Assembly: GCF_036850765.1 (NCBI RefSeq)
Contig: NC_089495.1
Location: forward strand, 194,325,847 to 194,389,846
Length of the DNA stretch: 64,000 bases
Reading direction: 5' to 3'
Source: Saccopteryx bilineata
Taxonomy: Eukaryota; Chordata; Mammalia; Chiroptera; Emballonuridae
Shown: piece after piece, positions 12,481-24,860 of the stretch
Layout: each line of letters begins with the position of its first letter
Numbering within the stretch: the stretch's first letter is position 1
The notes under the pieces: generated by a model
What the model was told of the DNA's origin: nothing
Database searches by the model: none
What the model saw: the letters and a program-made list of their open reading frames with translations, nothing else
Translations under genes and position numbers: made by a program

Positions 12481-13439
12481 TAGTGTTACTGCTATTGAAT
12501 CTGATGCTCTGGGGATCTGGGGACATGCATTTTGAACAAGTCCCTCTTGTTATGCTGCCAGCAAGACCCTGGTCTCTGACAAGCCCCAGGAACCACGGTT
12601 TGACCTCTCATTGTACAAAAGCCCAGAGAGGGAAGGGTCTAGCCCAAGGTCACGCAGCATGGCTGGATTAAAGCCAAGCTTCAACCTAGTCTCCTTGCCT
12701 TCCAGCCTAGAGAGCTTTCCCCTGTACCACAAAGGGACAGATTCCTTAATGTCATGTGCTCAGGTTACAATAAAAATTAATTACCCTGAATACGGACATC
12801 GTCAATGCAGCTCCAAGACAGGAAAGGGACTAAGGGAGACAAATGAAATGTGTCACATGTGCTCCTGGGGTATCTAAGTGGGCTCTCTAATGTCTCTTTG
12901 GAGGGCCCCCATACCCACCCCCACCCATGAGACTTTGAGCAGAGCATCCTATGGACAGCTACAGGGCCACTCGGGCCAACTTAGCCGAGAGGATAGTTTT
13001 TAACCATCTGGGTAAGGGTGAGAGGTGAGGCCTTCTCCCCATGATTACTAGGGTAACAGCTGGATACACAGGGGCAAAGGATTCTGCTGGTGACCCCTAG
13101 TCTCTGTCCCCAAGGATCCTCTGCACAGATAAACTTTAATAGACTAGAGTCTGTGGCATCCTTCCTCTGTCTGGAGCTATGTATTCTGGGAGCTGTGTGG
13201 AGGAGGAAGAGACACAGAGGGGGCATCAAAGAGCCTGGTAGGGTGGAGGAGCTGGGACTGAGTGTGTGTGTGATGTGTGATATGAGCAGATGTAGCAGAC
13301 AGGACAATGGGAGACAGGTAGCTAAGGAGGCATAACCAGGGGGAAGAAGATGGAAGGAAAGGAAGAGACTCCTGCCACAGCCTGTTTGAATTATAAATCC
13401 ACCACTAACTAGCTAGAAGAAAAATCAGGGGGAAAGGGG

Positions 13440-13800
13440 AAAGAAGAGGGAAAAGGAGAATGGATACAATGGATATATACATTGTGGTATATTCATGCAA
13501 TGAAATACTATACAGCAGTGAAAAAGAATGCATGTGAGAACAAAGCCAAACCTCAACAGCATAATACAAACAAGATGCAACAGAGTATATGCCATATGAT
13601 TTCAGCTATACCAAGCTCTAAAACAAGCAAAACTAAATTAAGATTTTAGGAATGCATAATTACGTGGTAAAGTATAAAGAAAGGCAAGGCACTGCTTATC
13701 ATCAAAGCCAAGATGGAGGGAAGCCCTGGCTTATGGTCAAGAAGGGACATAGTGGAGCAATTCTGAAGAGGGGGTGATTTTCAGTGTTTTGATCAAAGGA
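13440..13800 (+). mobile_element. L1 3' end fragment, sense
   Basis: The stretch includes ATTGTGGTATATTCATGCAA and GAAATACTATACAGCAGTGA, which correspond to the end of L1 ORF2 (a decayed 'EYYSA' type peptide region). A long AT-rich 3' part follows. There is no intact frame. Confidence 0.7.
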
Positions 13801-13984
13801 TGAATCCATGAGGTTCGTTTTATAATTACTTATTAAATTCCACATTTATGATTTATGCGCTTTTCAGTGTGAATGTTGGATTTCACAATTTTAATTGACT
13901 CCAAAAATGTTGAGAAGGAGGAGGAGGGTGAAGGGAGGAGGGTGTGAGAGGGGGAAGGGCCTCCTGGGGCTCTGCTTGGCTGGC

Positions 13985-14170
13985 AACACAGTGGGCCCTG
14001 CCCCCCAATCCGGCCACGTTTGTAAAATGGAATAAATATTGACACGGCCAGGATGGTATTCAATTTGTCCTGATCACTGGGCTGCGGTGAGTTCTGACAG
14101 GGCGCGGTGTAAAACAGCAGCTCGGGATGTAATTTCTACTGTCAACATGATGTACAGCGGGCTCTGCCTG
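13985..14170. other. Repeat-free block, possible conserved non-coding DNA
   Basis: About 190 bp with no interspersed-repeat wording, between an L1 piece and a GC-rich purine stretch. It contains AATAAATATTGACACGGCC and AAATTTCTACTGTC-like runs. The unusual mix of CpG and AT-rich motifs suggests constraint, but I cannot test it. Confidence 0.3.
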
Positions 14171-14514
14171 CGGCACCAGCAGGCGGGCAGGGCGGGGGCA
14201 GGGCAGGGAGACAGGTGCAGGCTGGCAGCACCTGGGGTGGAGGGTTCCAGGCAGGCCACCGCCAGGCAAGTGAGCAGTGGCTGCCAAGGGATGCATGCAC
14301 ATGCATGTGTGTGTGAGTATGCATACACATGCATGTTTATAACTTGCACAAAAGGTCAGGCCTTGAGTACAGACTCAGGCCTGGAGTAAACAGTGTCAAG
14401 AGGTGTTGTGGGGAGGGACATGGGTCATGCTCTCAGCCAAATGCAGGCCTTTCCTTCCTTCTCAGCAGCCACTAAACACCCCTTTGCTTACCCTCATTCT
14501 CCTCCTCCTGCCAC

Positions 14515-14750
14515 AGCCTGTTTGAATTATAGATCCACCACTAACTAGCTGTGTGACCTTGGGCAAGTCCCACAACCTCTCTGAGCCACTTCCATAATAT
14601 AAATTTGATAAAGGGCTGCTGTGAGAATTCAATCAGATCTTTGATAGAAAGTGCCCTACATGGGACTAAGTATTCCCTCATTATTAGCTAATTGGATGGC
14701 ACCGTGCCTGGCACACAGTAAAAGCTCTATAAATGTTACCTGTCATTATT
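14515..14750 (+). repeat. MIR SINE, with a copied 5' segment
   Basis: It has the MIR core GCTGTGTGACCTTGGGCAAG and the tail with AAAGCTCTATAAATGTTACC. Its first 45 bp or so are almost identical to 13374-13418, which is far closer than two independent MIR copies should be. Confidence 0.75.
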
Positions 14751-15189
14751 CTCACTGACTCAGAATCACCTCAGCATATGGCACCTGCCTCCCTTTCCAC
14801 TTCCTCTGTTCCTTTGATCTGCCAAGGCTGTTCCCCAAAGGAACAAAGCTTGGGACAGACCCCACCATGTCCATTGCCCCACCCTTCTTATTGGAGTGAA
14901 ATCAAATCGTGGAGGGGGTGATGGTGACTTACCCAGTGGGGTTATAAATTGTGAGGAAGAAATAAGGGAACCCTGGCTCTTAGCAGGTGATCAATACGCA
15001 GCAGCTCAAACAAAAACCCAGCCTGGGGAGTCACTCTTGGTGTCTCTCCCCTTCATCCCTTATGTCATCCCCCCGTCCCCAAGTCCTGTCCATTTTGCTT
15101 CCTAAATATATCAAACCTGTCACCTTTTCTCCATCCCACAATGGCTTCAGTGGTCTGAGCCACCACCACCATCTCTCGCCCAGACACTG

Positions 15190-15520
15190 CCACCACCTCC
15201 TCTGTGGTCCCCTGCTTCCAGTCCTGCACGCCATCGCTGCTTGTTCTTTAAGTGGCAAGCACAGTGACCTTAAAAATGTAAATCTGATCATATCTCCTTT
15301 GCTAAAAACCCTTCAATGCCTTCCCACTGCTCTTGAGCCAGAGTCTAAACTCCTTGAGCCCCTTTGTCAGCAGCCGTGCCTCCTCGCACTCTGTGCTCCG
15401 GCCCCGGACTTCCAGTCCCTCGAGGGTGGCTTTGCACATTCTCCTACCTGTGCTGAGTATGTCTCTTATCCTTTTGGTTTCAATTCAAAAACCCTTTCCT
15501 CGCTGACCACACCCACTCAT
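15190..15520 (+). mobile_element. L2 LINE 3' part
   Basis: The segment reads AATCTGATCATATCTCCTTT then AAACCCTTCAATGCCTTCCC, the coding region at the C-terminal end of L2 reverse transcriptase. No intact frame is present. Confidence 0.6.
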
Positions 15521-15644
15521 CCTAGTGAGGTAGTGTCTCCCTCTGAGTCAGGGGCCCCTGTACTTTCTCTTTGTGGAACTCAACCCAGTCAGTAATTGCA
15601 CATTTACTTGTGATATTATTGGACTAATAAATGTGTTTCCCCTT

Positions 15645-15647
15645 ACA

Positions 15648-15681
<34 letters not shown>
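15645..15681. repeat. (AC)n microsatellite
   Basis: About 18 AC units with one AT interruption; on the minus strand it makes a run of Val-Cys codons that is not a gene. Confidence 0.95.
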
Positions 15682-16364
15682 AAGAATAAAAGGCCTTTGG
15701 GGCAGGGACTTTGATGTGTCCACTGCTACATCCTCAGCCTCCAGCAAAGTGCCAGCATATAGTAGGTGCTCAATAAATATTTGATGAATCAATAAATGGA
15801 ACAAGCAAGAGAAAACAATACCACAGAAAGGCATTCCAGGGGAAGGTGGTATGGCAGTAACCCGGTAATTCCATCACCCATCCTCCATTTATTCATCCCT
15901 CCATCCACCCCTTCTTTCATTCATAATTCACACATTCAGTAGTGCCCACTCTGAGCATGGCATGGAGCTAGGAGCTGAAGGGCAAAGAGCAGCATGGAGG
16001 TGCTCACAGCCAGCAGGCAGGGTGCTGAGACCAAGCCAAGGGAGAGCCTGGTTCTGAGCCATGGCTCAGATGAGTGAGCTCACTGGGGTCAGGGGCAGGA
16101 GGCAGAGACTACATGGGGGAGGGGGTAGTTGGCCTGGGCTCTGAGCAGAGGGCCAGGGCTGGATGTGGGGCAACAGGGGAGAAGGGCATTCCTGGCAGAG
16201 GGAACAGCAGGAGCAGAGGGAACAGCAGGAGCAAAGCTGCATGGAAGTCGTGAGCAGTTGATGGTCCCATCTGCCCAGAGAGATAGGCACATGGAAGGAC
16301 GTGGTGACTATAACATACAGTGGACGGGTCCCCATCTTGCCAGGCCTTGAGCAACCATGTGGGT

Positions 16365-16550
16365 GGTGGCTGAAAGTACCAGCTTTGGGACCCACAGCCC
16401 AGGGTTCAAATCCCAGCTCCATAGCCTACTAGTTATGTAACCTTGGGCTAGTTACATAAACTCTGTGCCTTAGTTTCCCCACCTGAAAAATAAGACCAAA
16501 AAATAGTACCCACTTCAAAGGATTGTGTGTGGAGTCATGTTGTTCTGAGT
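16365..16550 (+). repeat. MIR SINE
   Basis: The head GGGTTCAAATCCCAGCTCC, the core TAACCTTGGGCTAGTTACAT and the tail are in MIR order. Confidence 0.75.
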
Positions 16551-17404
16551 GATAACTACTGAATTCCAGGGCCAAGCTTGAAGGTGAAAGGGAGCCAGGG
16601 AAGATTTTAAACAGGAGAACATTCCAGATTGAGCTGGGCTTCCTGAAGGCAACCCTAGCAGCATGCTCAGATGCTCAGCATAGATGGGGACAAGACTGGG
16701 AGCCTCAGACCAGCCTTTGTGGATAGGGTTGCCATGTATATGTGGGGTGTCTATGGCCCCAAGTCTGCTCACCCCCTCTCCCCTGACCTCCCACCTTTAC
16801 CTCCCGGGGCAGTGGTCCAGCCACCAAGCCCAGAAGCTTTGGCATGCATCTCCTGACCCTGCACAAACACACTCAGGTGGGGACCCCCTAAGCCCATATG
16901 GAGCAGGCCCTCAAGCAGACACTGTGCAGGGAATTGTTCCTGGCGCTGAGATAGAGTGTACATGCATGCTGCCCCTAAACACATCACTAGTGATACAAAT
17001 GCACACGTGTGCTCAGGCACACACATGATCGTGCATGTTGACGCACGCCCAGGAAGTAACCGGCCTGCTCTCTTGTGCCTTCCCCCTGGGGGCGGGGCGA
17101 TGAGAGGTGAGTAGAGACAGGTGCCTCTGCCTAGTATCCCTCCATACTGCAACTCTCCTGGGGTCCATTCCAGCCTGGAGGGAGAGCACTGAGCTGGAAG
17201 AAATAATTTTCCCCCAGGGAGAAGGCAGCAGCCAAGCGCGGAGAACTCCGGGCTCAGGATCCAGCAGGCACAGTGCCCTTGGGACTCAGACGGGGCAGAC
17301 AGGAACCAGACTGCCAGGCACAGTTCCCACTGGCAGACCTGAGAGCCAGGTGAGCACGGAGAGATGACACGTACGTGCCAAGCCAGTGTGCAGGGTAGCG
17401 GAGT

Positions 17405-17449
17405 GAATGGATGAATGAATGAATGAATGAATGAATGAATGAATGAATT
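17405..17449. repeat. (TGAA)n microsatellite
   Basis: About eleven near-perfect TGAA units. The minus strand codes repeated Phe-Ile-His-Ser, which is an artefact of the repeat. Confidence 0.95.
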
Positions 17450-17634
17450 GCCTCCTCTTACACCAGCTTAGCACCAGGATAACTGCAGAGTAAGCCCTGT
17501 ATAAGTCTTCCCTCCCTCTGGGGTGAGGTGCATTCATGAGCCTCATAGCAGTTGTTAAATAAATGCATGACTAAATAAATAAATAAATATCTGTGAACCC
17601 CTTTTACCTGGTCAAAATATTTAGCACATAGTGT

Positions 17635-17810
17635 CCAGTAAGATGCATCACTCTCCTTTAGTTCTCACATTGGCCCTAGAGGTGAAGCACTATTTTTTCA
17701 ATTTTTCAGATGAGAAAACTGAGGCTCAGAGAAATGGAACCAATTACTGAGATCACACATACAGTCAAACAATGGAACTTGGATCTTAAACCTTGGTCTG
17801 ACTTTGGACC
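17635..17810 (-). repeat. MIR SINE, antisense
   Basis: The reverse complement of the core is seen as GATGAGAAAACTGAGGCTCA followed by ATCACACATACAGTCAAAC. Confidence 0.6.
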
Positions 17811-18734
17811 CCATCCCATGGTCTTAGGTCCCCTGAATGTTAAGTTCTTCTGGAGCAATCCGGGCTAGGAAGATTATCAGGAACTTTGCAGGAGGCAAGG
17901 ATGAGAAGCCCCAGGCTACCCTGTCAAGTCTCTCCTGCTTTGTCCAGCCTGGGGGTTCCTGGGCCCAGCCCTTCTTCTCGGTCTTGGCGGAGAGAGGCTG
18001 GGAAACAAATGTGGGATGGATAGGATAAGAAGTCCTTCCCTTGTCCCCAGGGAGACAGCCAGATGACAAAGGAGGGCCTGGAGCCACTAAGCTGGCAGTC
18101 ATACAGCCTTGGCAGCAACGGTACCAGGGCACTGAGAAATCAAGGAAGGACATGCTGGCCGTCCAGCCCAGACTCTACAAGGACACAGTGAGGGCGGTGG
18201 CAGTGATGCCCAGAGCATGGACGGGGCCACAGCAAATCAGCACAGGCTGTCAGCTTCTCATTGAGAGGAAAAGAGCTCCCCAAATCTGTCTGCGGCTGGG
18301 GCTGTCCTGAGCCCCTGGCAGACCCCAGCTCTGTGCCCCGCTCTGCCAGGACTGTGTGGGAAGGAGGGGGGACAGACAAGAAGGAATAGGCATGGTCTCT
18401 GTCCTCCAGAAGCTTGCCATCACAGATGGCACCGGACCCCAGAGAAAGACCCAGCCAGGTCTGAGGCTGTTTAGAAGAAAGGAAAGAAGAGTCTAGAGGA
18501 AGTGGGAGGCTGGGACTGAATCTTCAAGGCTAAGAATGGTCATTTCAGATGTTCAATGACATCATCAAGGACACAGACTGTTCCATCTTTTCTTAGTAGG
18601 TTCCTTTGGCCTATTGGAGTGGCTCCCCTCATTGTCTCAAAATGGCTGCTGCAGCTCCAGCTGTCACCTCCTCGCACATGCGAAAAACAAAGTTTCTTTG
18701 CAAGGCATCTCTTTTTAAAAAGCAAAAAGGTAAC

Positions 18735-18838
18735 CCTGGCCAGGTAGCTCATCCTGAGGGTTCAGTCTCCATTTAAATCAGTTTCTCTCTCTCCCCCTTT
18801 CTCTCTAAACCCAATAATAATAATAATAATTTTAAAAG
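18735..18838 (+). mobile_element. Short or internally deleted tRNA-type SINE
   Basis: It begins AACCCTGGCCAGGTAGCTC, like the Ves SINE head, then runs into a pyrimidine-rich CTCTCTCTCCCCC part and an (AAT)n tail. Most of the tRNA-like body is missing. The identification rests on the two ends. Confidence 0.5.
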
Positions 18839-20879
18839 TTAAAAACTTTTCCAGCAGCTTTATATTTCACTGGCCAGAACTGTGTCACATGATACTCTCT
18901 AAACCAATCACTGCTGGGGAGAGGGGAATGGTTAATCACTGTTTACCAGGGAGGTGCTGAGCTCAGGACCAAGATGAGGGAGGATGAACTGAAACAAACA
19001 AGAAGAATGGGGAAATAAATTGGCTGTTAGCCATTTTTTTTTTTTTTGTATTTCTCATCACTCTCTTCTATGTACCATAGAACAGTCAGGCTGCACTATT
19101 CAGTGTTCCCCGCTCGTGCCCTGAAGTTTCCTCTGCTCATGCTCTGCTTTCTTAATGTAATTTCCTACCTCATCTCCCCATGTCCAAATCCTCCTCACCT
19201 TTTAAGAATCAGCTCCAGTGCCTCTCTTCCAGGCAGCCCACTGTGGTTACCCAGCTAGACATGAGCTCCTCTGAGCCTTTATGTCTGTGCGTGGTTTTCC
19301 TATACTTTCCATGTTTTCATGCTTTATTTTAGTTCATTTGTTTTTATATATTGGTTTTTCCTATTCATCTGTGGGTATGTGCATATGATTCACAGGATCT
19401 GGCACACAATAGGTCTTCACTAGAGGTTGGTTCACTGGAATAATGAATGACTGCGGAAATTTCTCTCATTAGCTTCTGGTGACTTGGCCACAAGCCTGTT
19501 AAGAACCAGGCAAGCACGATGGCTTATTAAAACACCGAACCTGCCAAGGGTCCAGCGCCGGGCTTGGCACACAGTAGGAGTTCAATAAATGTTAATTGAA
19601 TAGATAAATGAGTAAATGGCACACATCAGGTGTGCCATAAATCCTAAATGAATGTTGCTACTCTGTAGATGGTGAGCTCCTGGAGGCAGAGATTATGTCT
19701 TAATGTCTCTGTCACCTCCAGAGGACCTAACATCTTGTCTGGCCCAGAGTGGATGCTGTGTCAGGGTTTGTGGGATGAATGAATGAATGAATGCATGAAT
19801 GAATGTCTCTATCCCCAGCTGTGAGCAACACCAGTTGCCATGATATGGAAATGCGTCCTCACTAGCTGCTAAGTAGCTGCTGCCCCAACTCCCTGAAGTC
19901 CACCCAACCGTGGTCACTCTAGCCCATGCCAAGGGGATCCCTGGTCCTTCCTATGTTCCAGCATTCAAAGGGGGAGTGCCTGGCTCAGCGGAGGGCCTCT
20001 CAGACCCTGCTTTTGCTGCCATGATGGTTGGTGTCCATGCTGTACCGGGTTGTTAGACACTTCCCATGTTGTCCCTACCCAGTCTGTGTACTCACCAGAG
20101 CAGTAGAGCCTTCATCGGACCCAGAGCACAACAGGTTATCAGGGACTTCTTGAAGACTGAGGCTGTAGGGAATTCTCCCCCCAGGGCTGTGTGGGGGCTG
20201 GAAGGCAGGTGAGCACACCCCAGAGTGGGAGCAGGAGGCTGATCCCCTCTTCCCAGATCTACTAGAGAAACTCATATCTTCAGGCAGCAGCACAGAGGCT
20301 CAGCTGAGTCAGTCACAGGAGCGTGCAGAGCCTCACCTGTTGTGTTTGGGGGCTCAGGGCCTAGTGGTCCTTGGTGAATGGCAGCAGCTCTGTCATAGCC
20401 TCGGCATGTATGGGTGAGTCTGGCCAAGCCTCAAGGCAGGAGCGATGAGGAGGTGGAGGAGGGGGTTCAGAGGTGGGGTCTTGCTGACTCATCTAATGCA
20501 GCTGAAGCTCCCTGATCTCTGTTAGTTGAAGAGCTAGACCTCTTCTCCATCTACGCTCACTCCTTGGTCAGCTCATCCAGTCTCAGCTTCGTGTAGCTGC
20601 CATTTCCCACATTTATCTGCAGACAGGACCTCATGCTTGAGCACCACTTCCTTCTCAACATCTCCAGTGAATGTCTAATAAAAATTTGAATGTAACATGT
20701 CCAAAACTTGATTGTAACTCAACCAAATAAGTCCCTGATCTTCTCCTTCTTCTGCTCTGCCCACAGTTGTCTTCAGGTGGGTTAAAGGAAACCCTGTCAT
20801 TCCCATTGCTTGGGCTGCAGGCAGGGTCATTTCTGACCCACCAACATATCCTCCAATTCAACCTCCGCTGGTCCCACTT

Positions 20880-21330
20880 GGCACAAGCCACTATTACTTT
20901 TCATCTGAATTATTGAAATAATCCCATAGCCCCCACCCAGACCTAGATTCCCTCTATTTTGAACACAATAACCAGCCAGAGTGATCTTTTAAAATCAAAA
21001 TCAGATCATGTCACTCCTCAGCTGTTAGGGGGTCCCATGTCATTCACAGAAAATAACCCAAAGGAAACCCTGCAGGCTCTGACACCCACCTCCATCTCTT
21101 TGACCTCATCTGTTGCCCCCTTCAGCCACTCCACTTCAGCAACACTGCACTCCTTGCTGTTTTTCCTGCACACCAAACATGCACTGACCTCAGGGCCTTT
21201 GCACTTGCTGTTCTCTCAGCCTGGAGCGGTTTTCTCCCAGCTCTGTGCACAACTCATTCCTTTCCTCACTCCAGGTTCAAATATCATCTTAACCATGATG
21301 CTTTCCTTGACCACCTTGTGTAAATCATAA
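20880..21330 (+). mobile_element. L2 LINE ORF2 3' fragment
   Basis: The plus-strand frame at 20959-21330 includes KSKSDHVTPQLL, matching the KSDHVTPLL motif near the end of L2 reverse transcriptase. Downstream is the typical GGGCCTTTGCACTTGCTGTT 3' sequence. Confidence 0.75.
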
Positions 21331-21550
21331 CTTACAATAGTTGATTGAAAGAGAGAGAGCAAATTGTCCCCCTACCCTGCTTTGTTTTTTCCCATAACTC
21401 TTAGCATCTACTGACATGTTATTTTTTTCTTTATTGGCTGTGTTCCCCCCTTCTAGACTTGCAAGGTCAAGGATTCTACCTGTTTCTTTTCACTATGCCT
21501 GGAACAGCACAGAGTGGAAGCTCACAAATATCTGTGGAATGAGTGTACCA

Positions 21551-21583
21551 GACACACACGCACACACACACACACACACACAC
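21551..21583. repeat. (AC)n microsatellite
   Basis: About 16 AC units with one CG interruption, inside a 75-bp CA-rich stretch. Confidence 0.9.
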
Positions 21584-22579
21584 GCTGACATCCATGATTG
21601 CAGGCACACGCCAGCACACACATAGGGACCACATGCACGTACGTGGACCCAAGAGATTATAGGATATGAGGCTGCAGAGTGGGCAGGGCAAAACCAACAT
21701 TTACTGGCTTTGGCTGGGGCTCAGTTTTTCATCCCATTTGGGATTAAATAGCTGTGTGGTGGTTTGATACCTGCTGCCCAGAGAAGGCCACCAACATGCC
21801 TGGACCTCAAGGCGATGCCCAGCAGAGCCAGCAGCCCCAGGGCTCCACAGCTGCCTACCCTCAGAATGCCAGGACATGGTCTTATCATTGAGACCCACTC
21901 GGGAAAAGCAGCTGGAGCAGGGAAGGGAGGAAGAGAGGAGGAGAGGGGGTTGAGGTATCTGCAGCAGAGCTGTGTGGAGCGGTGGAGAGTTGACAAATGG
22001 CCAACATGCCCGAGGCAGGACCCAGTGGGCTGAGGGAGGAAAGCCTGAGTGGGAAGGAGAGACGGGGACTGTCAGGGCCACATCCCTCAGACCACAGTGC
22101 AGCATGTGCCTGGACAAGGGCACCTGGCCAAGGGGACAGGAGGCTGAGATGCGGCCTCCCTCATCCTGCCGAGTGTGTGCCCCTGGCACTGGGCGGCATT
22201 CACTCAGAGGGCTGTCTTTCTCCATCCCCCAAGGGCTCCCTACTCCACGGGAAAACCAAGTCCTGGGTTTGAGGTCTCTCCAACTAGGCTATGCAACCTT
22301 AGACAACACTCTCGGATTTTGCCCCTTTGGAAGGTGGGATTTGACCTCAAGCCTCTGCCCCAGGCAGCCCTCCTGTAGAGAATGCCTCTTCTCCCCACAC
22401 CCCAAATTCCACATGTCCAAATTCTTCCTACGCTTTAACTTCACCTCCTTCTCTGTGATGCAGTCCCTACGCTGCAACCCTCTCTGCTTGACCCTAGGAA
22501 GTTAAGGACTCACATCATGAAATCCCCTTATGACCATGGGCCATTTCAGTCTCCTGTGGTTTTATGGTACAAAATTCCT

Positions 22580-22930
22580 CTAAAGGCTTCTCCGAACGCT
22601 CCGAACAAATGGAAACTGCTTCCCCTCCCCCTGGTCCTGCCTGATCCGACCCAGACCCCTCTCTCCTCCCTCGTCTCCGACCATCCCCTCACTCTATACC
22701 AGCCAGAGTGGCCGCCTTGCGATTCCTCAGGCTTGTCCAGCCTCTGGATGGATGCCCGTGCTGTTCCCTCTCCTTCTCATCCTTCCAGATCTGCCGAATG
22801 TCACCTCCTCTCAGAGGCCCTCCCTGATCCCTTATCTATAACACCACACCCTCCCTGGCCCTTTCATCATTCTCCTCCCTTTTTTTTTTTCTTGCTTTCT
22901 ATTCCTTCTTAACACTTATTACTCCCTGAA
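22580..22930 (+). mobile_element. L2 LINE 3' fragment
   Basis: The pyrimidine-rich body contains CCTGATCCGACCCAGACCC and TCAGAGGCCCTCCCTGATCC, familiar from the L2 3' part, and ends in a T-rich tail. The region is non-coding. Confidence 0.5.
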
Positions 22931-24056
22931 ATTATATTGTAGATTTCATTTCTTTATTACCAGGAGGTCAGCTCCCGGAGGACCAGGACTTTATTTTGTT
23001 TATTGCTTTGTCCCCAGTGCCGAGCACAGGGGCTGGCATCAGGGAGAAATTGGTAAATATTTGTAGGAAGAGTAAATAGATAACCAGAAGAAATGCATCC
23101 CTCTCCTGATGTAAAGCTGATTGCATCTTGCTGTTTTACACAGAGAAATTATTTTTTAAGTACTTTGAGTGAATGAATGAATGAATGAAATGCATTTGTC
23201 TCTCCACTTGTAGATGATGCTGATATGTGATGAATGAATGAATGATTGAATCTTAGTGTGGTACTATCCCCCCACCCCCTGCTTGTAAAATGTGTCATAA
23301 AGAAAAAAGAAGGAAGAGAGGGAACAAACCTGCAAACGCAGGGGAGGGGTCTCCTCTTGTTTCCACCTCCTGTGCCCCCCACAGCCCTCCCTCCCACCAG
23401 CTTCTCCCCTCTGCATCCCTGCAGGGCTGTGATGAGCCCTAGAACTGCCTGGCAGAGTCAGGGGAACAGTTCCCGCTGCACGCAGGGAAGTCATAAGCTC
23501 CAGGAAATGAAGGCTCCGGAGCCATGCCTCCTCCTCACCCATAACTCCAGCCTCATTACGACCAGCCCAGGCTATAATGTGGAAAATCAAAGCTGGGTCC
23601 CCAGAGGCAGTAGCACAGCTCTGGGATTGTGAGGGGCCCACCAAGGTGGGGGAGGGTCTGCCAACATGCCTTGGTCCTGCCATCATGCCCAGGTCCCAGA
23701 GTGGGTGAGGAAGGGGGGGCAGGAGGGCTGGAAATGCTCACAGAAGGGTCATGGGTGGTCCTGATCTTGTTAGTTCAGGGGCTTGGAGGGAAGGGGGAGC
23801 AGGATGTTCAGGACTCCTCCCCTCATCCTTCCCTATGGACTGTCGGAGTTTTATCATTGTCATTGCCCTGAAATGCAGGTTTAACCTCCTCATCTTCCAA
23901 CAGATAGCTCCCTACCCCAAAACCCCTTCCATAAAGAAATTCTGGAGCCACTGCTGGGAAGAGCACTGAGTAGTCAAGCATCCCCAAAATGGATGTAAGA
24001 CACCAACTTTCAGTTGTGACTCACATGAGTAAGTGAGTTAAAGACCCGAGAATTGG

Positions 24057-24358
24057 CCTGACCACAGTGGCGCAGTGGATAGAGCGTTGACCTGGGACGC
24101 TGAGGTCCCAGGCTTGAAACCCCGAGTTCTCCAGCTTGAGCACAGGGTCGCCGGCTTGAGCATGGGATCATCGACATGATCCGATGGTTGCTGGCTTGAG
24201 CCCAAAGGTCACTGGCATGAACAAGGGGACACCGGCTTGGCTGGAGCTCCCCAATCAAGGCATGTATAAGAATCAATCAGTAAACAACTAAGGTGCCACA
24301 ACTACAAGTTGATGCTTCTCTCATCTCTCCTTCCTCTCTTAAAAAAAAAAAAAAAAAA
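24057..24358 (+). mobile_element. Full-length tRNA-derived SINE (bat Rhin-like)
   Basis: The head GCGCAGTGGATAGAGCG is an A-box-like tRNA start and the body continues through repeated 'GGCTTGAGC' phrases to a 19-base poly-A. The flanks carry an imperfect 15-bp duplication, AGACCCGAGAATTGG on the left and AGACAAGAGAATTGG on the right. The length of about 300 bp and the internal 'GCTTGAGC' repeats fit the Rhin-type SINE of rhinolophoid bats as I remember it. No internal coding frame is expected. Confidence 0.88.
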
Positions 24359-24559
24359 AGACAAGAGAATTGGCCACTGTGGCATCTGGTCAAAGTGATC
24401 TACATTTATTCTGCCCCCAAAATTCCAGCCACGTCCTTTGTCCACAGGAGGACCTACCTGGCTTGGGGCAGGTCAGTCCCTTCCACCTCCTCTGCCCAGC
24501 CACACACCTCATCTTCCTAACCTAACTTCAAACTAGCCAGACCACCCCCAGTCTGTCTG

Positions 24560-24860
24560 CACACTCCTCTTCTGGAATGCTGACCCCTTTCTTTGCACCT
24601 ACTTAGATGCCTCCTCCTCCAAGAAGCAGCCCTGATTCCCTCCCACCCACCTGCCCCTTCTAGACAACCTGTGCTCACTCCCTTCCCTGAGCCCTGTAGG
24701 TCTCAGGTTGCATCCCCTTTGATAGCCCTAATCACTGGCCATCTGACATTTAGGTTCTTACTGGGGGGTCTTGTCTGCCATCTCAAACTGCACTTCTGTG
24801 TCTCTGTCCCAGCACCCTGCCCAAACCCAGCACAGAGCTGGGACTCAAAGGAACGGAGTT
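24560..24860 (+). mobile_element. L2 LINE 3' fragment
   Basis: The wording CTCCTCTTCTGGAATGCTGA then CCTCCAAGAAGCAGCCCTGA is the standard L2 3' end. Confidence 0.55.
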
